Assembly: GCA_949292205.1 (NCBI GenBank)
Contig: CASEYR010000001.1
Coordinates: 219,530-253,725, forward strand
Length of the DNA stretch: 34,196 bases
Source of the DNA: an uncultured Alphaproteobacteria bacterium
GTDB taxonomy: Bacteria; Pseudomonadota; Alphaproteobacteria; CAAHEQ01; UBA3637
Reading direction: 5' to 3'
Shown here piece by piece: positions 16,832 through 28,100 of this stretch (its first letter is position 1; every line of letters starts with the position of its first letter). The position numbers were made by a program, and so were the translations under genes. Under the pieces are notes generated by a model. It made no database searches, was not told the origin of the DNA, and was given only the letters and a program-made list of their open reading frames with translations.

Positions 16832-19800
16832 GAGGAAGAAACAATTTCTGCCAGCTTTTTAATGATATTCCGAACACCGGTCAAACGATCGGTTACTTTC
16901 TCCCAAGGACGCATCACAATCATTTTTTGATCCGGACGAATCCGAATGGTTCCCATTTGAGTGGAAATATAAGAAATCAACCCCGCCGGATTCGGGAATG
17001 TGTTGTTATGGAAAGAAATACTCGCTCCTTTAGTGCCTGCATCCAATCGTTCGATATTAACAGTTTTAGCTAAAATCTTTAGTTCAACTGTCATCAGCAA
17101 ATTATCTACCTCGACCGGATAATCACCAAAACGGTCTATCAGCTCGGCACGCAATGACTCTACCTCACTTAAATCTGTCATCTCACTGATACGATGATAC
17201 AGTCGCATACGAACATCTAAATCAGCAATATAAGTATCCGGTATTAAAACAGGCAACCCAACCGAGATTTGCGGAGAATAATCTTCTGAAACAATATTTT
17301 TTGCATTATTCCCTTTTTGTTTGAGTGTTTGTATCGCATCTGACAACATCTTTTGGTATAATGCAACACCAACCTCACGTATGTGTCCGGATTGTTCTTG
17401 CCCCAATAAATTTCCGGCACCACGAATATCTAAATCATGACTTGCCAGAGCAAATCCCGCCCCCAAACTGTCTAAGCTTTGCATAACGGATAACCGTTTT
17501 TGTGCCGTGTCTGACAGTCGTTGATGCGGCGGTGTTGTCAAATAGGCATAGGCGCGAAGCTTGCCTCGCCCGACCCGACCTCGCAACTGATAGAGGGCGG
17601 CTAACCCAAACATATCTGCACGATAAACAATCATCGTATTAACAGACGGCATATCCAGACCCGATTCAATAATGCTTGTTGCCAATAAAACATCATACTT
17701 TTTATCCGCAAAAGCTGTCATAATACCTTCCAACTTGCCGGCTGCCATTTGTCCATGCGCTTGGACAACGCGAATATCCGGAACAATTTTAGATAAAATA
17801 TCGGCAACCTCCGCCATATCTGAAATCCGAGGACACACAAAAAAACTCTGACCTCCGCGGAAGTGCTCTCTTAAAATTGCCTCTTTAATAATAACCGGAT
17901 CAAACGGAGTAACAAATGTTTTTACCGCTAATCTATCAACGGGAGGTGTCGCAATAACAGATAGCTCTCGAACTCCCGCCAACGACAACTGAAGCGTTCT
18001 GGGAATAGGCGTTGCCGTTAACGTCAAAACATGGACACCTTGTTTTAATTCCTTTAAACGCTCTTTGTGAGCAACTCCGAAATGTTGCTCTTCATCCACA
18101 ATAACCAAACCCAAATTTTTAAATTGAATTCCTTTAGCCAAAAGAGCATGTGTGCCGACAACAATATCAACGACTCCCCGCTTCATTTCCTCATGTATTT
18201 TTTGTGTATCGGCATGAGAAACTAAACGAGACAATCCCGCTATACGAACCGGAAAACCTTGAAAGCGATCAATAAAGTTTTGCGCATGTTGTCTGGCCAA
18301 CAAGGTTGTCGGAACAATAACAGCAACTTGATATCCGGCCATAACCGCCAAAAAAGCAGCACGCATGGCGACTTCTGTTTTACCAAAGCCAACATCTCCG
18401 CAAACCAATCTATCCATGGGCTTTCCGGAAGCTAAGTCCGTTTCTATTTCCTGTATTGACCGCATTTGATCGTCCGTTTCGGAATACGGAAAGCGCGCAC
18501 AAAACTCTTGATACAACCCATGCGGAGCCAAAATCCGACCTGTTTGATTCAATGCTCTTTTTGACGCAATATCAATTAGCTTTTCTGCCATGACAAACAA
18601 ATCTTTTTTTACGCGCTCTTTGCGTGTCGCAAAAGCCGTTCCGCCCAGCTTATCCAAACCAATATGATCTGCATTTCCATAGCGTGACAATACATCGGCG
18701 TTTTCAACCGGAACAAAGAGTTTGTCACCACCTTCATATTCTACACATAAACAGTCATGCGCTGCTCCGGCAATTTGAAGCGGTATAAGGGCTGTAAAAC
18801 GACCGATACCATGTGTTTGATGAACCACCAAATCTCCGGGATTAAGGGTACTTAAATCCGCTATAAAGTCCGTATTTTTTCGTTTTTTGGGCGTACGAAT
18901 AATACGATCCCCCAGCATATCCGTTTCTGTAATAACAATAAAACGATCTGTTGAAAACCCCTTTTCAAAAGGTGCCGTCAAAATAGCCGGCGATTTTTTT
19001 AAAGCCTCGGAAAAGCTTTCTGAAGCATGCAGAGGAATACCTCTGTCCCGCAACAAACCCGATATTCGCTGACTTGATCCGCTGGTCGCTGCCGAAACAA
19101 CAACCTGTCTTTTTTCTTGTTTAATGAAGTCGGCAACGGCATCAAAAACATCTTGCTTATCCTGAACACGAATATCTACAAAATCATGTCCGGGACGACC
19201 GCCTTCATCTTGCCCTTCGGCTTCCACAAACGGAGAAATATGAAAAGTTTTACTTGAACAAACAAAATCATCTATCTGTTTTTTATCAATAAAAAATAAA
19301 TCAGGCGGAATTGGTTGATAAACACTTCCAAATGATGAACCATCCGACAACGCTTGGCAACGAGCTTCATAATATTCTAAAATTTGCTCTCTTCTTGAAA
19401 CAAAAGCATCTAGCGTTTGAAAATCTAAAACAACCGTTGCATTTGGAACATAAGTCCAAAACGGAGCCAATTGTTTATGAAATAACGGAAGAAAATGCTC
19501 AATCCCCTGAATATATCGCCCTGCAGAAACAGCTTCATAAAAAGAATCATTTTCTTTTTTATCAAACAAAACGCGATACTGACTACGAAAATGGGAAATA
19601 CTATCCGGTGTTAATACAAATTCTGCCATCGGTTTTAAAACAACTTGATCCATCGTGCCGGTTGTGCGTTGGGTCATCGGATTAAAAGAACGGATGGAAT
19701 CCACCTCATCTCCGAAAAAATCAACACGAACAGGTTGTTCAAAACCTCCGGGAAAAATATCTATTAAACCACCGCGAACAGCAAACTCCCCTACCTCCAT

Positions 19801-20244
19801 AACCGTATCGGAAGAATGATAACCGTTCTCAAGTAAAAAACTCTTAAGCGTATCAAAGGGCAAACTCTTTCCCGTCCCAATTTCCAAAACTGAATTTTTA
19901 AAAAAATCCGGTGGCGGAACAAGTTGAAGTAATGCCGATGCCGTTGTTAATACAATCAACGGATCGGTAAAAGAGCAACGTGTCAAATTAACCAGCGTAT
20001 CAATTCGCTGTCCGACAATTCCCGACTGCGGAGATGTTCTGTCATAGGGAACCGTATCCCATGTCGGAAACGTAAGTGTCCTGATTTCAGGTGCTATCAA
20101 AGATAACGTATCCCGCAAAAAAGCCAATCGCGTCTCATTCGTCGCAACCACAAGAAGAACTTTATCTTCATTAACTAACTTTTTGAAAACAAATGGTTCA
20201 AATCCAAATGGAACACCGGATAAACGTGTGATTGAATGGGTCAT
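16828..20244 (-). CDS. mfd: Transcription-repair coupling factor Mfd, 1138 aa
   Basis: Mfd displaces stalled RNA polymerase from damaged DNA and recruits UvrA. The N-terminal UvrB-like region (FPTWDTVPYDRTSPQ near residue 60) is followed by the CarD-like polymerase-binding domain (LNPGDLVVHQTHGIGRF, about residue 465), Walker A GDVGFGKTE (about 616), DEEQHFG (about 716), the helicase C-terminal domain with QLRGRVGRGK, and a TRCF C-terminal domain. Length is normal. It starts 7 bases after the trkA stop, with a short TAGG site, so trkA and mfd are likely cotranscribed. Confidence 0.97.
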   Translation of the reverse strand: MTHSITRLSGVPFGFEPFVFKKLVNEDKVLLVVATNETRLAFLRDTLSLIAPEIRTLTFPTWDTVPYDRTSPQSGIVGQRIDTLVNLTRCSFTDPLIVLTTASALLQLVPPPDFFKNSVLEIGTGKSLPFDTLKSFLLENGYHSSDTVMEVGEFAVRGGLIDIFPGGFEQPVRVDFFGDEVDSIRSFNPMTQRTTGTMDQVVLKPMAEFVLTPDSISHFRSQYRVLFDKKENDSFYEAVSAGRYIQGIEHFLPLFHKQLAPFWTYVPNATVVLDFQTLDAFVSRREQILEYYEARCQALSDGSSFGSVYQPIPPDLFFIDKKQIDDFVCSSKTFHISPFVEAEGQDEGGRPGHDFVDIRVQDKQDVFDAVADFIKQEKRQVVVSAATSGSSQRISGLLRDRGIPLHASESFSEALKKSPAILTAPFEKGFSTDRFIVITETDMLGDRIIRTPKKRKNTDFIADLSTLNPGDLVVHQTHGIGRFTALIPLQIAGAAHDCLCVEYEGGDKLFVPVENADVLSRYGNADHIGLDKLGGTAFATRKERVKKDLFVMAEKLIDIASKRALNQTGRILAPHGLYQEFCARFPYSETDDQMRSIQEIETDLASGKPMDRLVCGDVGFGKTEVAMRAAFLAVMAGYQVAVIVPTTLLARQHAQNFIDRFQGFPVRIAGLSRLVSHADTQKIHEEMKRGVVDIVVGTHALLAKGIQFKNLGLVIVDEEQHFGVAHKERLKELKQGVHVLTLTATPIPRTLQLSLAGVRELSVIATPPVDRLAVKTFVTPFDPVIIKEAILREHFRGGQSFFVCPRISDMAEVADILSKIVPDIRVVQAHGQMAAGKLEGIMTAFADKKYDVLLATSIIESGLDMPSVNTMIVYRADMFGLAALYQLRGRVGRGKLRAYAYLTTPPHQRLSDTAQKRLSVMQSLDSLGAGFALASHDLDIRGAGNLLGQEQSGHIREVGVALYQKMLSDAIQTLKQKGNNAKNIVSEDYSPQISVGLPVLIPDTYIADLDVRMRLYHRISEMTDLSEVESLRAELIDRFGDYPVEVDNLLMTVELKILAKTVNIERLDAGTKGASISFHNNTFPNPAGLISYISTQMGTIRIRPDQKMIVMRPWEKVTDRLTGVRNIIKKLAEIVSSS

Positions 20245-20251
20245 TTTTTAC

Positions 20252-21619
20252 CTAAAAAAAGCTGATACCGACAGAAAATAAGCGTTCGGCTTCTTGCACA
20301 TGCCCTCGTTCAACAAAGAGAAAAACCGTATCCTTTTCTTTTACGATAAGGTCCTTATCCGGCAACATAAATAAATCTCCGCGCAAAATACCTCCGATAA
20401 CAACACCTTCCGGCATTTTAATTTTACCGAGATTATTTTTTGTAATGCGAGAGGTGGCTAATGCCTCAATCTCTAATAACTCCCCTATTCCGGACTGAAT
20501 AAAATAATCATCTTTGACACGCCCTTTACGCAAATGCTGTAAAATAGCAGAGACCATAACGGCATTCGGATCTATAGTCGTATCTATCCCCAATCCGGAC
20601 AGAACGTTATTATAGAGTGGATTATGAATCAATGCACAGGTTCGATCTATACCGGCTCGTTTGGATATCAATGATAATAGGATATTACTTTCATCTGAAT
20701 TTGTTGTAGCTATACCTATTTTATAATTTTTTAAATTAAGCTCGTCAACAAGAGCATCATCCAAAGCATCTCCATTAATAACCAGAGTTGATTCCAATTT
20801 TTCTGCTAAAAAGCGGGTTCGCTCTTCATTTTTTTCAACTAACGTGACATCATGTGAAACAGTATCACTTTCTAACTGCTTGGCTAATTGAAAGCCAACT
20901 TTACCGCCCCCATAAATAACAATATAGCGCGGAGATGAGCCTGTATAGCCAAATACATCTAATACTCGAGTTAAATGAGCATTTTCTACTAAAAAATAAA
21001 CATCATCACCGGATTTAACCGTTACACTATCCAAAGGCATCAGTTGAAAACGACGTTTCACTGCCATAATTCGAACATTTGCATCTTGAACCATTGCTTG
21101 GATTTCGGCAATCGTTTTACCGGCCAACGGAGATGTCTTGCGACACTTAAGTCCGATAAATTTCACTAATCCCCCACCCATACTTGCCATATCAACAGAG
21201 CCCGAGATTGTCAAATTATCTACAATACGACCAGCCGTTTCAACTTCCGGAGATAAAACAACCTCAATGGACATAGACGCTAAAAAAGCCTTATATTTTG
21301 AAGAGAGGTAATCAGGTGAAGAAATACGAGCAACTCGTTTAGAAATATGAAACAATGAGTTCGCTATACCGCAAGAAACGATATTCGTTTCATCATTTCC
21401 CGTAACTGCCAAAAATAGATCGGCATGATCTGCCCCCGCTTTATCCAAAATGGACGGTGAAGATGATGAGCCAACGACGGTTTGAATATCCAGTTGCTCG
21501 CTTAAACTACCCAACATATCGGCGTCTTTATCTATTAGAACAATTTCATTGTCTTCGGCTCGCAAATACTTAGCCAACGCAACACCGACTTCGCCGGCTC
21601 CTGCAATAATCACTTTCAT
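20252..21619 (-). CDS. trkA: Trk potassium uptake protein TrkA, 455 aa
   Basis: This is the cytoplasmic NAD-binding regulatory subunit of Trk potassium transporters. Two RCK modules are visible: the first Rossmann motif GAGEVG (residues 7-12) and a second, YGGGKVG, near residue 235, each followed by a C-terminal RCK_C-like region. Length matches canonical two-module TrkA. Its ATG overlaps the dusB stop by one base (TAATG), and a G-rich tract that can serve as ribosome site lies in the end of dusB. The channel subunit TrkH/TrkG is not in the window. Confidence 0.95.
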   Translation of the reverse strand: MKVIIAGAGEVGVALAKYLRAEDNEIVLIDKDADMLGSLSEQLDIQTVVGSSSSPSILDKAGADHADLFLAVTGNDETNIVSCGIANSLFHISKRVARISSPDYLSSKYKAFLASMSIEVVLSPEVETAGRIVDNLTISGSVDMASMGGGLVKFIGLKCRKTSPLAGKTIAEIQAMVQDANVRIMAVKRRFQLMPLDSVTVKSGDDVYFLVENAHLTRVLDVFGYTGSSPRYIVIYGGGKVGFQLAKQLESDTVSHDVTLVEKNEERTRFLAEKLESTLVINGDALDDALVDELNLKNYKIGIATTNSDESNILLSLISKRAGIDRTCALIHNPLYNNVLSGLGIDTTIDPNAVMVSAILQHLRKGRVKDDYFIQSGIGELLEIEALATSRITKNNLGKIKMPEGVVIGGILRGDLFMLPDKDLIVKEKDTVFLFVERGHVQEAERLFSVGISFF

Positions 21620-22530
21620 TATATCCCCCCAAAAAAAGAATATACCATTTTTTTGACCTGACTCACTTCTCGTTCAGCATACACGCTTTGACAAAATGCT
21701 GCAACTCCTTTTTTCCCGCGAGCATACCATGCCAAGTGTTTCCGTGCCACAAAAATACCATGTGCACCATAATAATCCAACAAAAAATCCAAATGTTGGC
21801 AGACTAAATCTGCTGTAGGATAGTGTGTGGAAATACCTTTTTCAATCTCGGACAAAATCCATGGTCGTCCTAAGGAACCTCGTCCCACCATAATCCCGGC
21901 CGCTTTAGTCACTGATAGGGCTTTTTCAGCAGACACTCTGTCAACAATGTCTCCATTCACAATAACCGGAACGGAAACGGCTTGTTGAACATCACGCACA
22001 ATATCCCACCGAGCATTACCGCTATATCCTTGCTCTTTAGTTCGTCCGTGAACCGTGATACGTTGAGCCCCTGCCCGCTCTAAAACTTGCGCAAAAGAAA
22101 CTGCGTTTATGTTTTTGTCATCCCACCCAATACGGATTTTTGCCGAAACAGGTACGGACACAGCATGAGATACAGATTCGACCAATCGAGCGGCCGCATC
22201 CGGATTTTTTAACAGAGCCGCCCCGCTACCATTGGAAATCAACTTTTTAACAGGACATCCCATGTTGATATCTATACCAACCGCGCCCATTCCTTCAGCC
22301 ATCTGAGCCGCATAAACCATCGCCTGAGGATTAATTCCAACCAATTGAACAATGATGTTCCTTTCATCGTGAATATCCATCATCTTTCGTGTTGCCGGAT
22401 GATTACGATACAGTGATTCAACACCTATCATCTCTGTCGTCAACAGATGATTTCCAAAAAGCCTTACCATCTTGCGAAAAGGCTTATCCGTTACACCTGC
22501 CATCGGAGCCAATATAATCGGTTCTATCAT
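21619..22530 (-). CDS. dusB: tRNA-dihydrouridine synthase, DusB type, 303 aa
   Basis: This FMN enzyme reduces uridines in the tRNA D-loop. The N-terminal LAPMAGVTDKPFR (residues 7-19), the catalytic Cys92 in NMGCPVKK, SAKIRIGW near 125-132, TVHGRT, and the GIMVGRGSLGRPW phosphate-binding motif are all present. It is about 20-30 residues shorter than many DusB proteins, mostly at the ends. Its ATG overlaps the stop of the Sel1-like gene (ATGA), and its stop overlaps the trkA start. Confidence 0.95.
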   Translation of the reverse strand: MIEPIILAPMAGVTDKPFRKMVRLFGNHLLTTEMIGVESLYRNHPATRKMMDIHDERNIIVQLVGINPQAMVYAAQMAEGMGAVGIDINMGCPVKKLISNGSGAALLKNPDAAARLVESVSHAVSVPVSAKIRIGWDDKNINAVSFAQVLERAGAQRITVHGRTKEQGYSGNARWDIVRDVQQAVSVPVIVNGDIVDRVSAEKALSVTKAAGIMVGRGSLGRPWILSEIEKGISTHYPTADLVCQHLDFLLDYYGAHGIFVARKHLAWYARGKKGVAAFCQSVYAEREVSQVKKMVYSFFGGI

Positions 22531-23096
22531 GGTGTTTGCCCCTTCAGCTGCATCAAGCGTTCTAAATCAGGTGAGACTCTGGTTAAATCCGACTCACTCG
22601 GAAATAGTTGTCGCATGGCTTTTGCCATCCAATCAAACGCTTCTGCATATTTTTTTTGCTTCTCTAACAGGTGAGATAACTGAATCTGTGCCGGAACATA
22701 ATCCCGCTCTGCCGCGCGATGATACCAAAATAAAGACTGTTCCATATCTTCTTTGACCCATTTGTTTTCTGAATAAATACCACCTAACTTCATACAAGAT
22801 TCCAAATGATTTTGCTCAGCCGCTTTTTTATAGTACTCTAAAGCTTTCTTCAAATCCTTTGGCACCAATTTTCCCTGCTCGTAAATCTGAGCTACCAAAA
22901 ACTGACTGTCCGGATCTCCGTAAGAGGCAACTTTTCCATGCCACGCCAAATCCCAATAAGGATCTACATACTCCTCGGCATACAAGCTCGGAGCTCCCTT
23001 TAACAGCGTCAAATCAGACCGTAACACTTGCGCATTTGACGTTACGATAACACTGCAAAAACAAAATAATGCTATATAAAATACTTTCTTTTTCAT
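22527..23096 (-). CDS. Exported Sel1-repeat protein, 189 aa
   Basis: A Sec signal peptide is visible: MKKK, a hydrophobic core and a cut near NAQ at about residue 23. It is followed by three or four Sel1-like/TPR alpha-alpha repeats from about residue 55 (DPDSQFLVAQIYEQGKLV, ALEYYKKAAEQNHLESCMKL, SLFWYHRAAERDYVPAQIQL). Such repeats are protein-protein interaction scaffolds, here probably periplasmic. It is the first gene of the unit with dusB and trkA, overlapping dusB by ATGA. No ribosome site precedes its ATG, and only 44 bases separate it from the divergent trmFO. Function unknown. Confidence 0.85.
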   Translation of the reverse strand: MKKKVFYIALFCFCSVIVTSNAQVLRSDLTLLKGAPSLYAEEYVDPYWDLAWHGKVASYGDPDSQFLVAQIYEQGKLVPKDLKKALEYYKKAAEQNHLESCMKLGGIYSENKWVKEDMEQSLFWYHRAAERDYVPAQIQLSHLLEKQKKYAEAFDWMAKAMRQLFPSESDLTRVSPDLERLMQLKGQTP

Positions 23097-23140
23097 TGGA
23101 ATTATGATATATCAGATTTTATTCAAAAAGGAAAGAGTAA

Positions 23141-24472
23141 ATGACAAAACACGTAACAATTATCGGTGCCGGACTTGCCGGAAGTGAGGCAGCTTATCAA
23201 TTACTGAAACGCGGATTTCATGTTCATATGATTGAGATGAGGCCTAATCAATCAACACCTGCACATACAACATCTCTGTTCGGCGAACTGGTTTGTTCGA
23301 ACTCACTTCGTTCGGATGATGCCGAAACAAATGCTGTCGGACTACTACATCAGGAAATGCGACGATGTGACTCCTTGATTATGAAATGTGCTGACAATAA
23401 TTCTGTTCCTGCCGGAGGTGCCTTGGCCGTCAATCGAGAAGGTTTTTCAAAACAAATTACAGAAACACTTAAATCTTTTGATAATTTTACGTTAGAAACA
23501 AAAGAAGCTGACTTTCCAAAAGAAACAGATACCTCGACAATTATTGCCACCGGACCTTTAACATCTGATAAAATGGCACAACAATTACAAGATATTACTC
23601 AAACGGATTCACTGCACTTTTTTGATGCTATTGCTCCGATTGTCTATACGGATTCCGTTGATATGACAAAAGCGTGGTATCAATCGCGATATGATAAAGG
23701 AGATGGAACAGATTACTTGAACTGTCCTTTATCTAAACAGGAGTATAACGACTTCATCGATGCTTTGTTATCCGGAGAAAAAGTCCAATTTCATGAATGG
23801 GAAAAAAATACACCTTACTTTGAAGGATGTTTGCCGGTAGAAGTTATGGCAGAACGAGGTCGACAAACACTATTATTTGGTCCAATGAAACCGGTTGGCT
23901 TGTCTAATCCACATGAAGAGGGACGACGTCCCTTTGCCGTTGTTCAGCTGAGAAAGGAAAACAAACAGGGAACATTGATGAATCTTGTCGGATTTCAAAC
24001 AAAACTGACTTATGGGGTACAGAAACAAATTTTCAGAATGATCCCTGCCTTGGAAAATGCGGAATTTGCTCGTCTAGGAGGTATCCATCGAAATACCTTT
24101 GTTTGTGGACCCAAGGTATTGGAATCTAAGTTAGAGTTAAAAGGTTATCCCAATATCAGATTAGCCGGACAACTCACCGGTTGTGAGGGATATATTGAAA
24201 GTGCCTCTATCGGTCTTTTGGCCGGACTGTTCACGGCTCTTCCAAATTTACCGATACCGCCGGCCGAAACGGCTTTGGGTGCTATGTTAAGACACATCAC
24301 GGTCGAAGCGGAAGAAGATTCCTTTCAACCAATGAATATCAATTTCGGATTATTTCCTGAAATAAATGATCTTGATGAACGAGGTAAAAAAGTAAAAGGA
24401 GCAGACCGAAAAAAACGCTACACGGAGCGTGCTCGTACCTCTTTAACAGAATGGCTTAAAAACATAATTTAA
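23141..24472 (+). CDS. trmFO: Methylenetetrahydrofolate-tRNA-(uracil-5-)-methyltransferase TrmFO, 443 aa
   Basis: TrmFO makes ribothymidine at tRNA position 54 using methylenetetrahydrofolate and FAD. The FAD-binding motif GAGLAGSEAAY starts at residue 9. Cys52 (LVCSNSLRSD) and Cys230 (YFEGCLPVE) match the two conserved catalytic Cys of the family, and the C-terminal LAGQLTGCEGYIESA motif is present. Length is normal. AAGGAAAGAG upstream is the ribosome site. A shared terminator follows at once. Confidence 0.97.
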   Translation: MTKHVTIIGAGLAGSEAAYQLLKRGFHVHMIEMRPNQSTPAHTTSLFGELVCSNSLRSDDAETNAVGLLHQEMRRCDSLIMKCADNNSVPAGGALAVNREGFSKQITETLKSFDNFTLETKEADFPKETDTSTIIATGPLTSDKMAQQLQDITQTDSLHFFDAIAPIVYTDSVDMTKAWYQSRYDKGDGTDYLNCPLSKQEYNDFIDALLSGEKVQFHEWEKNTPYFEGCLPVEVMAERGRQTLLFGPMKPVGLSNPHEEGRRPFAVVQLRKENKQGTLMNLVGFQTKLTYGVQKQIFRMIPALENAEFARLGGIHRNTFVCGPKVLESKLELKGYPNIRLAGQLTGCEGYIESASIGLLAGLFTALPNLPIPPAETALGAMLRHITVEAEEDSFQPMNINFGLFPEINDLDERGKKVKGADRKKRYTERARTSLTEWLKNII

Positions 24473-25114
24473 AATAAAAAAGGCTTTTTAAAAAGCCTTT
24501 TTTTGTAACTAATAACTCCAAACTAAACAGAGTGCAATAATCCGGTTTGACACCTTCCAAATGATCCGGATGAATTCTTGCACCCATCTCATACTTCCAC
24601 TCAAAAGAGTCATTATTTTGTGTGTAATAAAAACCCACATTATACTCACGTGCTTTCGGCTTTAAAGAAACATCAAATTGATTTCTATATACAAAATCAT
24701 CATAACCATCTCGACCAACCAGCAGATTAAATGAGGCGATTCCCCGGCGTATGCGAAGATGAGGAGACAGCTGAATTCCTGCCATCCTCTTGTCCATACA
24801 GTATCGGATATCCAGAGCAAAGCTATCACTGGTTATCCGATTGAGAGAAACCAAGGAGTTTGTCTAGGGAATCACACTACGACCATAGTGATACGTGTCC
24901 GACAAAGTTAAAGACTTTATAGGACTAATTTCAACGGCTGCACCCGTAAAATATGTCTGAGTTGTATCTGTTTCAAACATACCTGAACCATTCAAGATCA
25001 ATGCCACTCTAAAAGATAGCGATATCTTTTTATTCAGCTTAAATTGATGCTTAAAAAAAAGAAAACAACCGTCCAACACTTATCTGTATCGTACTCAGCC
25101 AGCGAAACATTTAT
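24456..25114 (-). pseudogene. Remnant of an outer-membrane beta-barrel gene
   Basis: Two short open frames, 24456-24854 and 24864-25079, lie in the same frame and are separated by one in-frame TAG (24866-24864). Joined, they read as alternating hydrophobic/polar strands (RVALILNGSG, TYFTGAAVEISP, ALDIRYCMD, FNLLVGRDGYDDF, YNVGFYYTQN) typical of a beta-barrel. Upstream, a second frame (SLAEYDTDKCWTVV) would continue it through an A/T homopolymer near 25053-25063, so there is probably a frameshift too. The 5' half is missing: the remnant begins about 8 bases after the stop of the giant autotransporter. Its 3' end runs into the trmFO terminator. No ribosome site or start suits it. Confidence 0.7.
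24476..24503. terminator. Bidirectional terminator after trmFO
   Basis: AAAAAGGCTTTTT pairs with AAAAAGCCTTTTT, with A- and T-runs on both sides, a few bases after the trmFO stop. It can terminate the minus-strand pseudogene region as well. Confidence 0.88.
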
Positions 25115-25121
25115 CTATCTT

Positions 25122-28100
25122 CTAAAAAGCTAACCGGACACCAGCATTCATATTGAACCGTGTATCATTCTCAATGAACTGTGTAAACTTGGCATATAGT
25201 CCGATATTTTTGTAATCGTATCCAATTTCACCGCTGACCAAACCGCGATTACGTCCCAAAGTCCAATCTTCAAGCTCATAACTACCAGACATACCCTCTA
25301 TTCCCATCTCTTGTTTATAGGGCTCTGCCATTTCATGGTAATAAGCTCCACCTACTTTGAACTTTAATTTTGACAAACGACCAACCGACATATCTTTACT
25401 AACATAAAGACCAACTCCCGCTTCAACAGAGGTCAAATTATCTGACTTGAATACAGCACGGATGCTTGATTCATTTTCTGTATGACCTTTTGTATGCCAA
25501 CCTAAAATATTAAATTCTACAGCCGGCTCAATCATTAATCCCGCAATTTCTATCGGATAACGAACCTCATTCGTAATACCATATAACCATTTTTCCGTCT
25601 TACCTTTTGCCGATTGACTATCAAGCGAACGTGTATAATGACCGTTACCATAGCCAAAACGCGGTATGGAAACTAACCGGAACCCTCCTTTTTCATACCC
25701 TATCGGCATAAAGGCTTGATACAATGTTTCCGTCCGATCCGAATCATTCCGATAGTCACTGCTGTATCGAGTAACACCCAATCCTAAACCAAATCGGAAA
25801 TCTCCGAACATTTTATCCGTCAAACCATAACTTGAATCTGCATTGGATTTATATCCGGTCAAACCCGATTTGCTATCTCGATGTTGATATAAGTGATCAT
25901 ACCCGACTATTGACCGATTTTCTCCTTTCTTAGCGAACAATGCATCATTCATTGTTCGGCTGAGACTCCGCAAAACCGCAAAATCCTCGTAGGCAAAATT
26001 AGTTAATGTATCTGTTCCGGAAGATCGATTCCAAGCATTCAACAATGCCTCTTTTGTTGACGCCGCTTTCAATGTATTAAATAAATCTTCATTATTTTTT
26101 AATGCATAGTTATTTTCAAGAAAATCTGCTATCTTGTTATCATCGATAACATCGGCAAAGGCTTTACGCGTCATCACAATGTCATGTGTCGTTTCAGAGG
26201 TACTGTTCAATGAGGCATCAAACAAAGCTGATGATGAAATCAGAGATAAATCCGATACTTTATCTGAAATAATTGCATTTGACACCTTATATTCAGATTC
26301 AAATCCTTTCGAAATAATATCTGTTGCTAGGTTTAAATCACCCGAGATTTCAGAGGCCTTAAAACTACCACCGTCCGACAGAGTCACTTTACCACCGAAA
26401 GAGGACAAGTCCAAAGCTGTCGTAGATGAGATTTCGGAAGGGTTAAACAATTCCGCTCCATTCAATTTAATCGCATTACTGGAATTAGAATCACCGTCAA
26501 TCGTGATAGTTCCAGCATTGGTCACTTTTGCTCCTTCCTCACCATAAATACCATACGCCGATTCAAAACCCGAAATGGTAATACTGCCATTGTTGACAAC
26601 GGTAGAGCCCGGTTTTGCATAAATCCCGATAGCCAAACTACCGGTATTATCGGCTTCATGCTGAACACCATCCGAATCCGTAAATGAACCATGGGATAAT
26701 GTAATGGAACCGAAGTTAGAAACAGAGCTGTTTGAGTCTGCATACATTCCAACAACAGTCGCATTATCTGATGAAATAATAGAAATGGAACTGTTAGAGT
26801 TATTATTGGCGGAAGAGTCAATATCACCATTAGCAAACATACCGATAGCGTTTCCGGCATTTGCTTTTTGAATATTGATACGCCCTGTCGCACCATTACC
26901 ATAGGCGTTATATAGATCCACATTCGTTAATCCGTACGCCGTCACCATTCCCCGAACACGACCAATTCCGATATGTGTAATATCAATCGTTCCTGTGGCA
27001 GTTGCAGATCCCGTTCCTGTCGCAACCGCATATGCATTATAGGCAAATGAATTTGAATGAGTGCCAAGCATTATCCCCGCAACATATGAACTATCCGAGA
27101 AAAGTGAAATACTTCCTATTGCGTTTGCATTTGGTAAAACGGATAAACTTTTACTATTTTTAGAAATAGCATTATACAGGTGAGCTCCTGACATCCCATA
27201 CAAAGAGGATTCATGGTTATACGCTTTAACATCTATCTGAGCAACAGCGTTGGAGCCACTATTAGCATACGCATTAGAAATTACAGACGTATCAGCAAAA
27301 ACAAGTGGAAGGGTGGATAACCCATAGATAAAAGAAGAAGAATTACGACTGGTAATAAAAACCTGCCCTTCCGCTCCGCCTATTTGAGCGTTTGAAAATG
27401 CGTTGCTAGATCCACTCAGTCCTTTAATAAAAGCATCTCCGATACTATTAATTGTGATAACACCTGTGGCTTGAGCGACACCCTCAGCCACCGCATTATA
27501 GGACTTACCTCCACCATTTGACAAACCTACGATACTTCCTTTTCCCTCATGATCAATTGTAATCGTCCCTTTTGAAATTGGGGCCGCATAACCGTTGACA
27601 CCGCTTGCCATGGCATTCTGAATATTATCACCTTCTATACCATAAACCTCAAGATCTGCTCCCCCTTCACGTATAGTCAGAGAAATATTACCTGTTGCTT
27701 TTGCCGCGGTTTGTTTATCCGTTGTATTACCGGATGTTATTGCTAATGTATTAGCATTATTACTGCAACTGCCGCCAACGCATGAAGAATAGTATCCTGT
27801 TACTGCTCTGTTTGATCCTGTGCTAGAAACAGAGATACTTCCAATCGCCTCACCTACTTCTTTTGCCAGAGCATTACTGCTTCCTCCGTTCTGAGCAACA
27901 ATACCTGCATTTCCGATACTTGTAATTTCAATGGTTCCCGTTGCCGTTCCTTTATTCGGAGCATATGCATTGTAGTTGACAGAACTGGCGCCATTCGCAA
28001 GTCCTTGTATCCAACCATTCCCTTCGGATGTTATAGAAATTAAGCCTGTTGCCGTTCCGCCGGGATATTTCCCATCATCAGTACCAGCTATCATTGCGTT

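Noticed and set aside
24456-24854. Intact small gene of 132 codons
   Set aside because: It continues in frame beyond a stop into 24864-25079, looks like a barrel fragment, has no ribosome site, and runs into a terminator at its end.
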